Under the pieces are notes generated by a model. That model was given only the letters and a program-made list of their open reading frames with translations, was not told the DNA's origin and searched no databases. Of a stretch of DNA of 64,000 nucleotides, positions 55,433 through 63,693 are shown piece by piece. The position numbers and the translations under genes were made by a program. Within the stretch, counting starts at the first letter, position 1. The number at the start of each line of letters is the position of its first letter. The stretch spans positions 62,001 through 126,000 of the forward strand of contig JAPONM010000007.1 in the NCBI GenBank assembly GCA_026713925.1. Reading direction: 5' to 3'. Origin of the DNA: Gammaproteobacteria bacterium (GTDB taxonomy: Bacteria; Pseudomonadota; Gammaproteobacteria; UBA4575).

Positions 55433-56701
55433 ATGGTGCTTTCGACGTTCGGTCAGCGGCTCATGAGCACATCAGGTACAAGGTCGCTCATGAATGATCT
55501 TGGCGAGATCGCGATCGCTGGCAGCAAGATCGCAAATCTCGGCGGTGGAAACCCGAGCCTCATTCCGGATGCAGAAATAGTTTTCCGACACCGGATGCAG
55601 GCACTCATGCAGCGCAATGGCGCATTCGAAAGAGCGATCGGGACCTACGACGCACCGGAGGGGGATCGAAACTTCGCCTGCGCTCTTGCCCGTCTGTTGC
55701 GACGCGAGCAGGGATGGGAACTTAGCGAACGCAATATCGCTGTCACCAACGGCAGTCAATCTGCCTTTCTCGCTTTGTTCAACTTGTTCGCGGAGCCTAT
55801 GGTTGGTGGGAACGGACACCGGACCGGTCAAATTCTCTTGCCGCTTTCACCTGAATACATTGGGTACACGGATGTGGGGTTTATCCCGGGCCTGTTGACG
55901 TCCTGTCGCTCAACCATTAACGAGTTGGGAGACAGGCTGTTCAAGTACGGAGTGGACTTTGAGGGTCTGGAAGACGTAAACGACGTGGCCGCAATCTGCC
56001 TATCGCGGCCCACGAATCCGACTGGCAACGTCGTGACCAATGAGGAGTTGCGGCGCCTCGGCGCCTTTGCCCGTGCCCGTGGCGTACCGCTCATCGTGGA
56101 CAGTGCCTACGGACTGCCCTTTCCTGGTATTGTGTTCGGCGATGCGGAACCCGTCTGGGACGACAACACGATTCTCTGTATGAGTCTTTCGAAACTAGGG
56201 ATGCCAGGGCTTCGCACCGGGATCGTGATTGCTAAAGAGGATATAATTTCCGCCCTTGGGGTAATCAACGCGGTCTTCTGTCTGGCGCCCGGAAGCCTTG
56301 GTCCTGCGCTTGCCACCGATCTCGTTGAGAGCGGTGAGATGCTTGCGCTATCCCGAGAGGTCATTCGACCTCACTATGCCGAGCGTGCCGAACGAACCCT
56401 CGAACTGCTAAGAGAGGGTTTTGACGGTTATGATACCCTGATCCACCGTCCTGAAGGAGCATTCTTCCTGTGGTTGTGGATGCCGGGACTTTCGATCACT
56501 AATGCCGTACTCTACGAACGGTTGAAGGCGCGCGGGGTTATCGTGGTATCTGGCCATCATTTTTTTCCAGGGCTTGAGATGGACGACTGGCTCCACAAGC
56601 ACGAGTGCATCCGTATCAGTTACGCCGATGACTGGAACCGGGTCGAGCATGGGCTGGCGATCATCGTTGACGAGGTGCGCCGCGCCTATGACGGCAGCTG
56701 A
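55433..56701 (+). CDS. avtA: Valine-pyruvate aminotransferase (AvtA type)
   Basis: PLP-dependent class I aminotransferase of 422 residues, close to AvtA, which makes valine and alanine from 2-oxoisovalerate and pyruvate with exchange of amino groups. Landmarks are NLGGGNPSLIPD (about residues 36-47), TNGSQSAFLALFNLFAEP, ICLSRPTNPTGNVVT, and the PLP lysine in CMSLSKLGMPG (about residue 262), then HRPEGAFFLWLWMPG and GHHFFPGL near the C-terminus. No strong ribosome site. It begins about 220 bases after repeat copy 2 and is the first gene of the second module. Confidence 0.88.
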   Translation: MVLSTFGQRLMSTSGTRSLMNDLGEIAIAGSKIANLGGGNPSLIPDAEIVFRHRMQALMQRNGAFERAIGTYDAPEGDRNFACALARLLRREQGWELSERNIAVTNGSQSAFLALFNLFAEPMVGGNGHRTGQILLPLSPEYIGYTDVGFIPGLLTSCRSTINELGDRLFKYGVDFEGLEDVNDVAAICLSRPTNPTGNVVTNEELRRLGAFARARGVPLIVDSAYGLPFPGIVFGDAEPVWDDNTILCMSLSKLGMPGLRTGIVIAKEDIISALGVINAVFCLAPGSLGPALATDLVESGEMLALSREVIRPHYAERAERTLELLREGFDGYDTLIHRPEGAFFLWLWMPGLSITNAVLYERLKARGVIVVSGHHFFPGLEMDDWLHKHECIRISYADDWNRVEHGLAIIVDEVRRAYDGS

Positions 56702-57005
56702 CGAGAACAAGGCGGCCTCCAACACCAGCGTTGTTTGACCTGCCCTGCCCACCTAGGCTTGAGTCTGAATTTGATCCGAACTTCTCATAACTGGTTTTCT
56801 AGAGAAACTGAAGGCTGACACTTGGGTGAACTATAGACGAAATTGGCCAAAGGAATTTTTATTCAGGGCAGAACCGAAGCAAATCAAATGTCGGATATTT
56901 CAAGTTATCAGACATGCAAACTGAAACTCCTGACCCGCAGTAAAAAATGGATTGAATGAAGGGCAGAGATTACCTGGTGGGAATGAGGACTAATCTTTTT
57001 CATAT
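56702..57005. other. Non-coding interval
   Basis: 304 bases between the convergent aminotransferase and DUF1272 genes. AT-rich, with no repeat, hairpin with T run, or open frame that I can support. Confidence 0.4.
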
Positions 57006-57314
57006 CTAGCGATTCTCCGGGCTTATATCTTTAACTGACTCTGTAAATTCTTTTATTTCCTCGCTGCTGTATTTCGTATGTACACGGTTGGTTGATGCGG
57101 GTTGTTTTGCCAGGCTTACACCGGCACGACGTTCAGTTTCAGGCCGAATAGGGCGCGGTGATAGTCCACCTCCACAGTTCGGGCACACATTGTGAAGAAT
57201 ATTTTCTGCACAGGCTTTACAATACGTACATTCATAGGAGCAGATGTAGGCTTCAGTTGAATATGGCGGTAAATTCTTATCGCACACTTCACAGTTGGGT
57301 CTGATCTCTAACAT
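57006..57314 (-). CDS. DUF1272 zinc-ribbon protein
   Basis: 102 residues; the first 60 are the DUF1272 domain, opening MLEIRPNCEVCDKNLPP and continuing with CSYECTYCKACAENIL and CPNCGGGL. Eight cysteines in CxxC-like pairs predict two zinc sites in a RING-like arrangement. The tail is charged and probably disordered. Function unknown. Opposite strand to its neighbours in the second module. Confidence 0.85.
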   Translation of the reverse strand: MLEIRPNCEVCDKNLPPYSTEAYICSYECTYCKACAENILHNVCPNCGGGLSPRPIRPETERRAGVSLAKQPASTNRVHTKYSSEEIKEFTESVKDISPENR

Positions 57315-57496
57315 GGATGATTCATTCCTGGACCTTTAATTACGTTTAATCGCTGTATCAAAGCCATTAGCTATATACCAGATTTTGCAAAGGAGCAAGA
57401 ACGATCGTTTCAAGTATATAAATATCCAGTAATTGGCAAGGTCGAGATGCTTATACTTGGGTTTCCATTTCACTTCCACACAGTTCGTATCCAAAA

Positions 57497-58171
57497 ATGA
57501 AACTGATTATCGGTGACTACAACTATTCCACCTGGTCGATGCGACCTTGGCTGTTCGTGAAAAAACATGATCTTCCGGTGGAGGTCAGGCGCTACGACCT
57601 GTTCAGCCAAGATTTGCATCAGGTCCTCTCGAGGCGGTTTTCCAATGACAAGGTGCCAGTTCTGCTGGATGATGCTACTGAGGTGTGGGATTCGCTCGCT
57701 ATCCTAGAGTACTTGGGCGAACGCTTTCCTGATACGAGGCCTTGGCCGCAAGACCCGAAGGCCCGGGCAGTAGCGCGTTCTGTGAGCGCGGAAATGCATT
57801 CCAGCTTTGGTGCCCTGCGCAACGAGGCGCCCATGAACCTGCGTCGCCGGTTCCCCGGGTACAGGTTGAGTGAGGAGGCAATTGCCGATGTAGAACGGAT
57901 CCAGGCAGTCTGGCGTTATTGCCGGGATCGCTTTGCAGATGGTGGACCCTGGCTTTTCGGTGAGTTTACCATTGCCGATGCGATGTACGCTCCAGTGGTG
58001 ATGCGTTTTCGCAGCATCCCGGTGGACCTGGATGATGATACCGCCGGTTATTGCAGCGCTGTGGAATGTGATCCGTCAGTTCGTGAATGGATTCGCCGGG
58101 GTTTGGCGGAAACTCATCGAGTCGACGAGGACGAGTTGGACTGGCCATCAGAACCTGTCACAGACATTTAG
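57497..58171 (+). CDS. Glutathione S-transferase family protein
   Basis: 224 residues with an N-terminal thioredoxin-like domain (LIIGDYNYSTWSMRPWLF, with KVPVLLDD holding the cis-Pro and VWDSLAILEYL, about residues 3-75) and an all-helical C-terminal domain (SAEMHSSFGALRNEAPMN; EFTIADAMYAPVVMRF). The YSTWSMRPW start is typical of a bacterial GST subgroup active in detoxification or related thiol chemistry; substrate unknown. It ends 64 bases before repeat copy 3. Confidence 0.87.
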   Translation: MKLIIGDYNYSTWSMRPWLFVKKHDLPVEVRRYDLFSQDLHQVLSRRFSNDKVPVLLDDATEVWDSLAILEYLGERFPDTRPWPQDPKARAVARSVSAEMHSSFGALRNEAPMNLRRRFPGYRLSEEAIADVERIQAVWRYCRDRFADGGPWLFGEFTIADAMYAPVVMRFRSIPVDLDDDTAGYCSAVECDPSVREWIRRGLAETHRVDEDELDWPSEPVTDI

Positions 58172-58235
58172 CACATTGATGGCAAACTCTCCAGTTATCC
58201 TAGGTTCAGAGGGGTGCTGGAAAAGGTCCCTGGCC

Positions 58236-58315
58236 ATGTCCAATACCATCCCATATCTGCTGCCGGCAAAATCTGAAATACGGGATGTCACATCGATTCA
58301 ACACCAGCCTTCCCC
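58236..58315 (+). repeat. Att-like direct repeat, copy 3
   Basis: 58236-58280 is identical to 55116-55160 over 45 bases; then GGGATGTCACATCGATTCAA matches the second half of copy 1 with a shorter spacer. It runs straight into the truncated acetyltransferase gene, so the boundary of the repeat is the breakpoint of that gene. Confidence 0.85.
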
Positions 58316-58622
58316 AAGGCGGATATTATATTAAGACAAATCAGAATTGTCTTGGGAATCATGTTTGTAATTGTGGCTATATGGTGTCATCTGCTGCGCG
58401 TGGCAAAGGCCTTGCTACTTCTATGTGTGAACATTTGCAGAAAATAGCTCTCGAACTGGGTTACAAAGCAATGCAATTTAATTTTGTTGCTTCTACAAAT
58501 GAAGGGGCAGTAAGACTTTGGACTAAGCTAGGCTTTGAAACCGTAGGCCGGTTACCCAAAGCGTTTGATCATCCTGCAATAGGATTGGTGATGCACTAGT
58601 TATGCATAAGTGGCTCGAATGA
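58316..58622 (+). pseudogene. GNAT acetyltransferase remnant, 5'-truncated and frameshifted
   Basis: The readable part (GYYIKTNQ, CGYMVSSAARGKGLATSMCEH with the acetyl-CoA loop RGKGLA, FNFVASTNEGAVRLWTKLGFE) is the C-terminal two thirds of a GNAT N-acetyltransferase. The first 60 or so residues are missing: homology stops at about 58320, where the repeat ends. The current frame ends at 58599 in GLVMH, but one base later the family's expected end D-A-L-V-M-H-K-W-L-E and a stop (58620-58622) are readable in another frame, so about one base was lost near 58588. Almost surely non-functional. Confidence 0.8.
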
Positions 58623-58811
58623 CCGCTGATAGCCGCAAGCAGACATATGAGGACTTATCAGTGCGGCACTAAAATTGGTAACCCTCAACCATGTCTACCT
58701 GCTCACAAAAGCTGCTGTATGGTCAAGAGGTTTGACATTACTTTATGCAAGGTGCAGCCTAGTCATGTTGGTTAATACATTCATTTGGGAATCAAATTCA
58801 AGGAGAGTCTC

Positions 58812-59108
58812 ATGAACAAATTACTACTTGGTTTTCTTGTTGCTGCTGTACTTGGTATTGGATCGGCCTCTGTATCCGCTGGGCATGGTGGACACATGGA
58901 CCGCATGGCCGAAAAACTTGAACTTACCTCTGAACAGGAAGCTCAATTTCACGAAATCATGCAAACCAAGCGCGAAAAGAAGAAAAGCTTTTTTAAAGAA
59001 TTGCGTGCTGACACACATGCTCAACTCAAAGAGGTGTTGACCGACGAACAACTTGCTGAATTTGAAGAGATGTCAAAGCATCAATGTCCGCGCAAAGCAA
59101 AACAGTAA
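58812..59108 (+). CDS. Spy/CpxP-like small periplasmic protein
   Basis: 98 residues with a signal peptide (LLLGFLVAAVLGIGSASVSAG) and a helical mature part rich in Glu, Lys and Gln. LELTSEQEAQFHEIM and LKEVLTDEQLAEFEEM are the paired LTxxQ-like motifs of the Spy/CpxP family, which act as periplasmic chaperones or metal-responsive proteins. The His-rich N-terminus HGGHMD may bind metal. AAGGAGA lies about seven bases before the ATG, a better start than 58785. Stands alone. Confidence 0.8.
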   Translation: MNKLLLGFLVAAVLGIGSASVSAGHGGHMDRMAEKLELTSEQEAQFHEIMQTKREKKKSFFKELRADTHAQLKEVLTDEQLAEFEEMSKHQCPRKAKQ

Positions 59109-59243
59109 TTTGGTAGAACCGATCAGAGAAATTGATTCTCATCATGCCTGGATTTCAGGCTGTCTATATTTCTCTATCGTGCTTTTGTAACTAAACAGAA
59201 ATTATTAACTCAAGCGTATGAATGGTTACTAAGAGGAGATCGT

Positions 59244-59642
59244 ATGAACTCGCCAACAGAAGCCGTGCAGGTTTATTTCGAAGCCTGGGATAGCCATGAT
59301 GTAGATGCCATTCTGGATTCTCTTACACCGGATGGTACTTACAGCGACCCTGTAGGAGGCAAAGATTTGACCGGCTAGGCGTATGCAGAGTATGCAAACA
59401 GTTTGTTCGCCGCATTTCCGGATTTAAAACTGGAGCTGATCAGCAATACGGTTGCGAGTAACAACATGGTGGCTGCGCCGTGGCTGCTATTTGGAACCCA
59501 TAAGGGTCCTGTAGGAGATTTCCAGCCGACGAATCGAAAGATAACATTGCCCGGTTGTGACTTCATCACGGTCGAGGACGGAAAGGTAAAAACTGTTCGA
59601 GGTTATTTTGATCCGGAACACTTGTTCCAGCAATTGCGTTGA
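59244..59642 (+). pseudogene. SnoaL-like (NTF2 fold) gene with internal amber codon
   Basis: From the ATG at 59244 (AGAGGAG upstream) the frame reads MNSPTEAVQVYFEAWDSHDV to a TAG at 59376-59378 (codon 45), then continues in the same frame as AYAEYANSLFAAFPDLKLEL to a TGA at 59642. Together about 131 residues form a normal SnoaL-like polyketide-cyclase fold protein. One base change in codon 45 explains the break; the rest is intact, so it is recent, or the stop is suppressed, or it is a sequence error. Confidence 0.75.
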
Positions 59643-59768
59643 GGAAATAGCGCAGAAATATTTTTCATGTCCTTTTGATACGAATATGAGGACAACCAAA
59701 CTGGTTACAAGATAGCAATTATTTCATAATCATATGGGTACAATGGGCATTCGGCAGTGCCTGGTACC

Positions 59769-60821
59769 TTAAAACGATGCGCTTCCGCTATACCCTGCAC
59801 CCTGCGTACCCGCTGCATGGGGGTTTTCCTCATAGCCCCAGAAAAAGAGATGGAAGTAGCCTGGTGCAGCTAAACATACAAGTGCCCATAACCAGGAAAA
59901 CAGCCAGAAGATCACGGCATTGTACTGTTCTACGGGTATAAATTTTAGAATGGCAACAAAGGCCACGGCTGAGATCGTTAACGTTATAACGAGGGCTATA
60001 CCCGCCTTCTTGCCTCGGTGCCAGTGACCAAAGGGCCACATGTTCATCGTCCAGCCCTGTATCAGGGCAAAGGCCGTCCACACCGCAGCGAAGATAGCCG
60101 CTTGAGTCCCCGGCACACCCTCATCGAAAAAGTCGAATCCGAGGTGATAGAAAACAATCATCAAGAGTACTGTGCCGATCACGACCATACCTGTGTTAAG
60201 GATCCCTGCGCGGGGCTGACCAAGCCGGTCAAAGGGCCACCAATCACAAAAGTCCACCACTACCACGGACATCGGGAACCAGTACCATGGTATATAGAGC
60301 GGTTCCATTCCCCATATCGTCGGTACAAAGAACAGAGCCGTGGGCATGAACACAAGCGCGAACAGAAAATTTGCGATCCCGTTTAGCGGTTGTCGTGAGT
60401 TATTTTCCCACTCGATGGTGTCTGCCAAATCCCATGGTGTGATCAGGCGGTTACGGAACAGGAAGATCTGCATTACTGCCATGAAGATGCAAGTCTGGGC
60501 CCACAGTGCAACGGGAGTTTCGTGGAAGGGCAATCCATAGCCCCAGGACCATATTCCTAGCGTAATCAGGACCGAGAGCATTGCCAACAACCAGTTGATC
60601 AATCCTCGCAATATGCGGTTCTGGGTCACAAGGCCCCCCGGCCAACCGCCCCATGAGACACCAAGATGCCAAAAATTAGCAAAACAGACCGCAAAAACCA
60701 TCGTGCCTTGCTCCTCGCTGAGGCCTAGCACTCCGGTAAAAATTCCACCCAGGGCCAAGGCAAAGGCGATTGAGGCAATAACCAGGAGGACGCCTTTGAC
60801 AGGCTGTTGATTTAAGGCCAC
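59769..60821 (-). CDS. Polytopic membrane protein, unknown family
   Basis: 350 residues with about nine to ten membrane segments (first at about residues 9-30, last at about 300-325). Rich in Trp; notable are WGGWPGG, a DFCDWWPFD segment in a loop, and MWPFGHWHRGKK, where His and basic residues cluster. The C-terminus is a Gly/Ser-rich cytoplasmic or periplasmic tail. I do not recognise the family. It stands alone on the minus strand and diverges from another membrane protein gene across about 510 bases. Confidence 0.7.
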   Translation of the reverse strand: MALNQQPVKGVLLVIASIAFALALGGIFTGVLGLSEEQGTMVFAVCFANFWHLGVSWGGWPGGLVTQNRILRGLINWLLAMLSVLITLGIWSWGYGLPFHETPVALWAQTCIFMAVMQIFLFRNRLITPWDLADTIEWENNSRQPLNGIANFLFALVFMPTALFFVPTIWGMEPLYIPWYWFPMSVVVVDFCDWWPFDRLGQPRAGILNTGMVVIGTVLLMIVFYHLGFDFFDEGVPGTQAAIFAAVWTAFALIQGWTMNMWPFGHWHRGKKAGIALVITLTISAVAFVAILKFIPVEQYNAVIFWLFSWLWALVCLAAPGYFHLFFWGYEENPHAAGTQGAGYSGSASF

Positions 60822-61334
60822 GTCAATATGTTTTTTAGTAATTTTGTTATTTGCGTGGAAGCTTTACGTGCCTAGTGTAGTACACAATCGTAATAGATGC
60901 CTGTTTTAATACGGTTCTGAACCAGGCACAACTGGCTAAATTACATGGGATCGATACATCTCATCTATGAATCAAATGCAATGACGTGAAGCTTTTCCCC
61001 TGTTGAACAGCCCGGTTATGGCAGCAAATTTTCGTTTTCTAACACACGTGACATGAGTGGTTTTATGATCTACGAAAACTTTATACTCCGGGTACGTTAC
61101 ATCTGTCTATTGACCACTGCACGCATTTCCATCATCTGGCAGACGACGCCCTATTGCTTTGGTGCCCAAAAGATATTCCGAGAACTTGGTTTGAAGTCAC
61201 GAAATCCATAGGCGCCGCTTCAACTTGACCGTAAACAGATGGGGTACCAAGAAATTGTTAAGAAGTATTCAACCAAAACGGCTGCTGCTGGGCGAATGCG
61301 AAGCTGACCAGTCCCCTGTGTTCCAAAAATTTGT
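60822..61334. other. Non-coding, AT-rich interval
   Basis: 513 bases between two divergent membrane-protein genes. A 48-codon frame at 61065-61211 (MIYENFILRV...) lacks a ribosome site, and another frame of the same stretch also reads open (DHCTHFHHLADDALLLW), so a decayed gene is possible but not demonstrable. Nothing else was recognised. Confidence 0.35.
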
Positions 61335-62021
61335 ATGGCCGGTTTGAAGATGCGAGTTGGATGGGTTGCTGTGATGACGGTCACAGTGTTTGCTGCTACT
61401 GGCATAGGCGTCAATTATTGGGAGAATGGGACTCTGAACGCGTTCTACTGCCTGGTAAGCCTGTTTTTCTCGATCAACCTGATAATCTGCTACTGGGAGG
61501 CATGTCTTTTTTGGCGACGAGACTATATCGGGGAACGTGCTGAGTATTGGCGTAAAAGGCAAACGGAAACTGGCCGAGCACCAACTGCTGAATTTCTGGC
61601 CTCAGAGGTTCCGTTAAGAAAAATCCTGTCCCCGACGCTTTGGGCCGATACCTGGGCGACGTATTCCTTGTACGACAGTGCCTACACGGACCGTCGCACC
61701 TACGGGTTCAATGTTGATATTGCCAACGGATTTTTCACGGCAATTCCATCACTGATCCTGTATGCAGCATTCACGTTCGAAATCTTGCCGGTTCTGTTCG
61801 TGGGTATTCTGGGTATCATGCTGTTCTGGCAATGGACGTACGTCAGTTCTGTTTACTGGGTGAGCTTTTTTGTCGCCAAGAGGCACGAGCAGCTCAGCAG
61901 AAGCGAAATGTACATTTATATCTGGGGAGCAAATTCTGTCTGGGTATTGTCCGGGTTGCTGGGGCTGTATGTATCGATTCGACTGATTGTCGACGGTAAC
62001 TACAGCGTGTTAGGCCATTAG
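61335..62021 (+). CDS. Membrane protein, unknown family
   Basis: 228 residues with about five membrane segments (about residues 8-27, 33-53, 130-150, 152-175, 195-220). A soluble stretch between the second and third helices (about 60-120) contains WRRDYIGERAEYWRKRQTE, strongly charged, and TWATYSLYDSAYTDRRTYG. No known domain recognised. The start is uncertain: ATG at 61335 or 61350, neither with a clear ribosome site. Stands alone on the plus strand. Confidence 0.65.
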   Translation: MAGLKMRVGWVAVMTVTVFAATGIGVNYWENGTLNAFYCLVSLFFSINLIICYWEACLFWRRDYIGERAEYWRKRQTETGRAPTAEFLASEVPLRKILSPTLWADTWATYSLYDSAYTDRRTYGFNVDIANGFFTAIPSLILYAAFTFEILPVLFVGILGIMLFWQWTYVSSVYWVSFFVAKRHEQLSRSEMYIYIWGANSVWVLSGLLGLYVSIRLIVDGNYSVLGH

Positions 62022-62203
62022 TCACTTCGGACCGGCTGGCCTTCAAATGCAAAGTACGTTTTACCCGCACCTGTTGTCTGCATGATATGAAAAACACGGT
62101 GCGATCTACCTTGGGACCTGGATTCAATTAGTTGTTGCCTGATTGACTGCATTGACCAGGTCTTGCCTGTGCCGGCTGGTAAGGAAATTTGCCGGTCCCC
62201 GCT

Positions 62204-62683
62204 TTACGATTGATGATGAGTACCACCTGCTTTCGTCCTCGCATACATTGCTTCCGAATAATGCTTCAATCCCTTGCCTGCATCGCTGAAACCACGGTGC
62301 ATATAGCTGCCAAAACACAGTAATATCACCGGAGCCAGCAAGCCGGTCAAGCGATCCGTGTTGTGGTAGCTGCAGCGTGCCTCACCCACAGGTTCCAGAT
62401 GTTGTTCACGCACCGCAAGCAGGAGGTGACGTGATCCGAATGCCTTGTTCCAGGCAATGAGCCGGGGTTTCTCAACCGCACATACCGTTTCGGTGACTTT
62501 CATCCTTCCCGGTCCCATCCTGACCAGCAGATGGGCCGGGGATCCGATCCTGAAATCGGTTCGGGCCCGTGGCGTGAATGGATTCCATTTGCCGTATGTT
62601 TCGACGTTGGTCAGGATATCCCAGACAAAATCAATCGGTGCATTAATCTGGATACGATCAGTCTGGACTTCAAACTTGCTCAT
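62204..62683 (-). CDS. SRPBCC (START-like) domain protein
   Basis: 159 residues with the polyketide-cyclase/START-like fold: IQINAPIDFVWDILTNVETYGKWNPFTP at the start (core FVWDILTNVETYGKWNPF) and a C-terminal helix GFSDAGKGLKHYSEAM. Family members bind small hydrophobic molecules; the ligand is unknown. The ATG at 62683 has GGAGTGAG right before it, and it overlaps the 3' end of the SDR gene by 14 bases, so it is the last gene of the SDR-SDR-SRPBCC string. Confidence 0.8.
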   Translation of the reverse strand: MSKFEVQTDRIQINAPIDFVWDILTNVETYGKWNPFTPRARTDFRIGSPAHLLVRMGPGRMKVTETVCAVEKPRLIAWNKAFGSRHLLLAVREQHLEPVGEARCSYHNTDRLTGLLAPVILLCFGSYMHRGFSDAGKGLKHYSEAMYARTKAGGTHHQS

Positions 62684-63680
62684 GCTCACTCCATTCAGGT
62701 TTTGCGAGAGTCTCGACCCACGCTTGCGTCTGGTCCCACAGCAGCTTGGATGCGGTCTCATCTTTGCTGTCATCGGTGGTCTCTGCAATCGTGCAGCGGT
62801 AGTAGTAGGCTCCGCCTTGCAAGGGCTGCTTGCTGGCACACATCACAATGGTCTGTGCCCCATAGTTCGAAGGCAGCAGTACCAGGGGTGCAAGTGAAGC
62901 ATTAATTCGATACAAAGTCATTTTGACCTTTCCTTGCGGAGGTTTCATCTTTGTGAGGTTGGTATTCACGGATCCCGGATGTACTGCCACCGATTGCAGG
63001 TTGTATGGTTTCGAGAACCGTCTTTCAATCTCGAACGAATGATGAATCAGCGCCAGCTTGGACCGCCCATACGCATCCCAGGAATGGTAGCGTTTGCTTT
63101 CATGGAACAGGTCTTTGTTGCCCACCCTGTCGTGCAGGTGGGAGGCCACGTTGATCACTCGCGCATTCCCGCTTTCCAGGCCACCTTGTTTCAGGAGTGG
63201 CAGCAAAACGTTCGTCAGGTGAAAGGCTCCAAGATAGTTGGTGCGCCAATGAATTTCAAAGCCATCCCGGGACAGGGGTGGTTTTCTTCGCGGATTGAAG
63301 ATGTTCCTGTGGATGCCTGCATTATTGACCAGTGCATGCAGGTTCCCTCCATGGTGTTTGCGGTACCACGTCGCAAACCGGTTGACGCTGTCGACATCGG
63401 ACAAATCCAGCCTGTGGGCGCTGAGAGTATTCCCACCGGTGCCGGTAGTGCGCAAGTCGTCCTTCAGGGAGTTCTCCATCAGCGAGACGTTGTGCCGGCT
63501 GGTCGCGACGACCGTAGCCCCCCAGCTGGCAAGAATCCTGGCAGTTTCATACCCGAGAGAATTCGGAGAAGCTCCGGTCACGATAACGTTGCGGCCCGAC
63601 ATATCGACCCTTTCTGCCATCGGCTTGCGGGTGTACAGGTGCGCCAGATGATTGACGGATTTGGCCAGTGTACGCGGCAT
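62670..63680 (-). CDS. Short-chain dehydrogenase/reductase (SDR), retinol-dehydrogenase-like
   Basis: 336 residues from the Met at 63680. The nucleotide loop VIVTGASPNSLGYETA (about residues 31-46) has the SDR glycine pattern with an unusual SPNS insertion, LVNNAGIHRNIF follows, and the catalytic YGRSK (Tyr-x3-Lys) is in place with an upstream Ser in VINVASHLHD. C-terminal segment SVAVHPGSVNTNL is typical. Closest overall in layout to the retinol dehydrogenase/WWOX-like SDRs. Alternative starts lie at 63719 and 63620; no clear ribosome site. The partial SDR upstream ends 13 bases before the chosen start. Confidence 0.83.
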   Translation of the reverse strand: MPRTLAKSVNHLAHLYTRKPMAERVDMSGRNVIVTGASPNSLGYETARILASWGATVVATSRHNVSLMENSLKDDLRTTGTGGNTLSAHRLDLSDVDSVNRFATWYRKHHGGNLHALVNNAGIHRNIFNPRRKPPLSRDGFEIHWRTNYLGAFHLTNVLLPLLKQGGLESGNARVINVASHLHDRVGNKDLFHESKRYHSWDAYGRSKLALIHHSFEIERRFSKPYNLQSVAVHPGSVNTNLTKMKPPQGKVKMTLYRINASLAPLVLLPSNYGAQTIVMCASKQPLQGGAYYYRCTIAETTDDSKDETASKLLWDQTQAWVETLAKPEWSEHEQV

Positions 63681-63693
63681 GTTCGGATAGCAG

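Noticed and set aside
58785-58811. Upstream start for the Spy-like gene
   Set aside because: The AAGGAGA site and the signal peptide both point to the ATG at 58812.
61065-61211. 48-codon frame in the gap before the 61.3 kb membrane gene
   Set aside because: No ribosome site, no recognisable domain, and the overlapping frame is equally open; kept only as a note in the interval entry.
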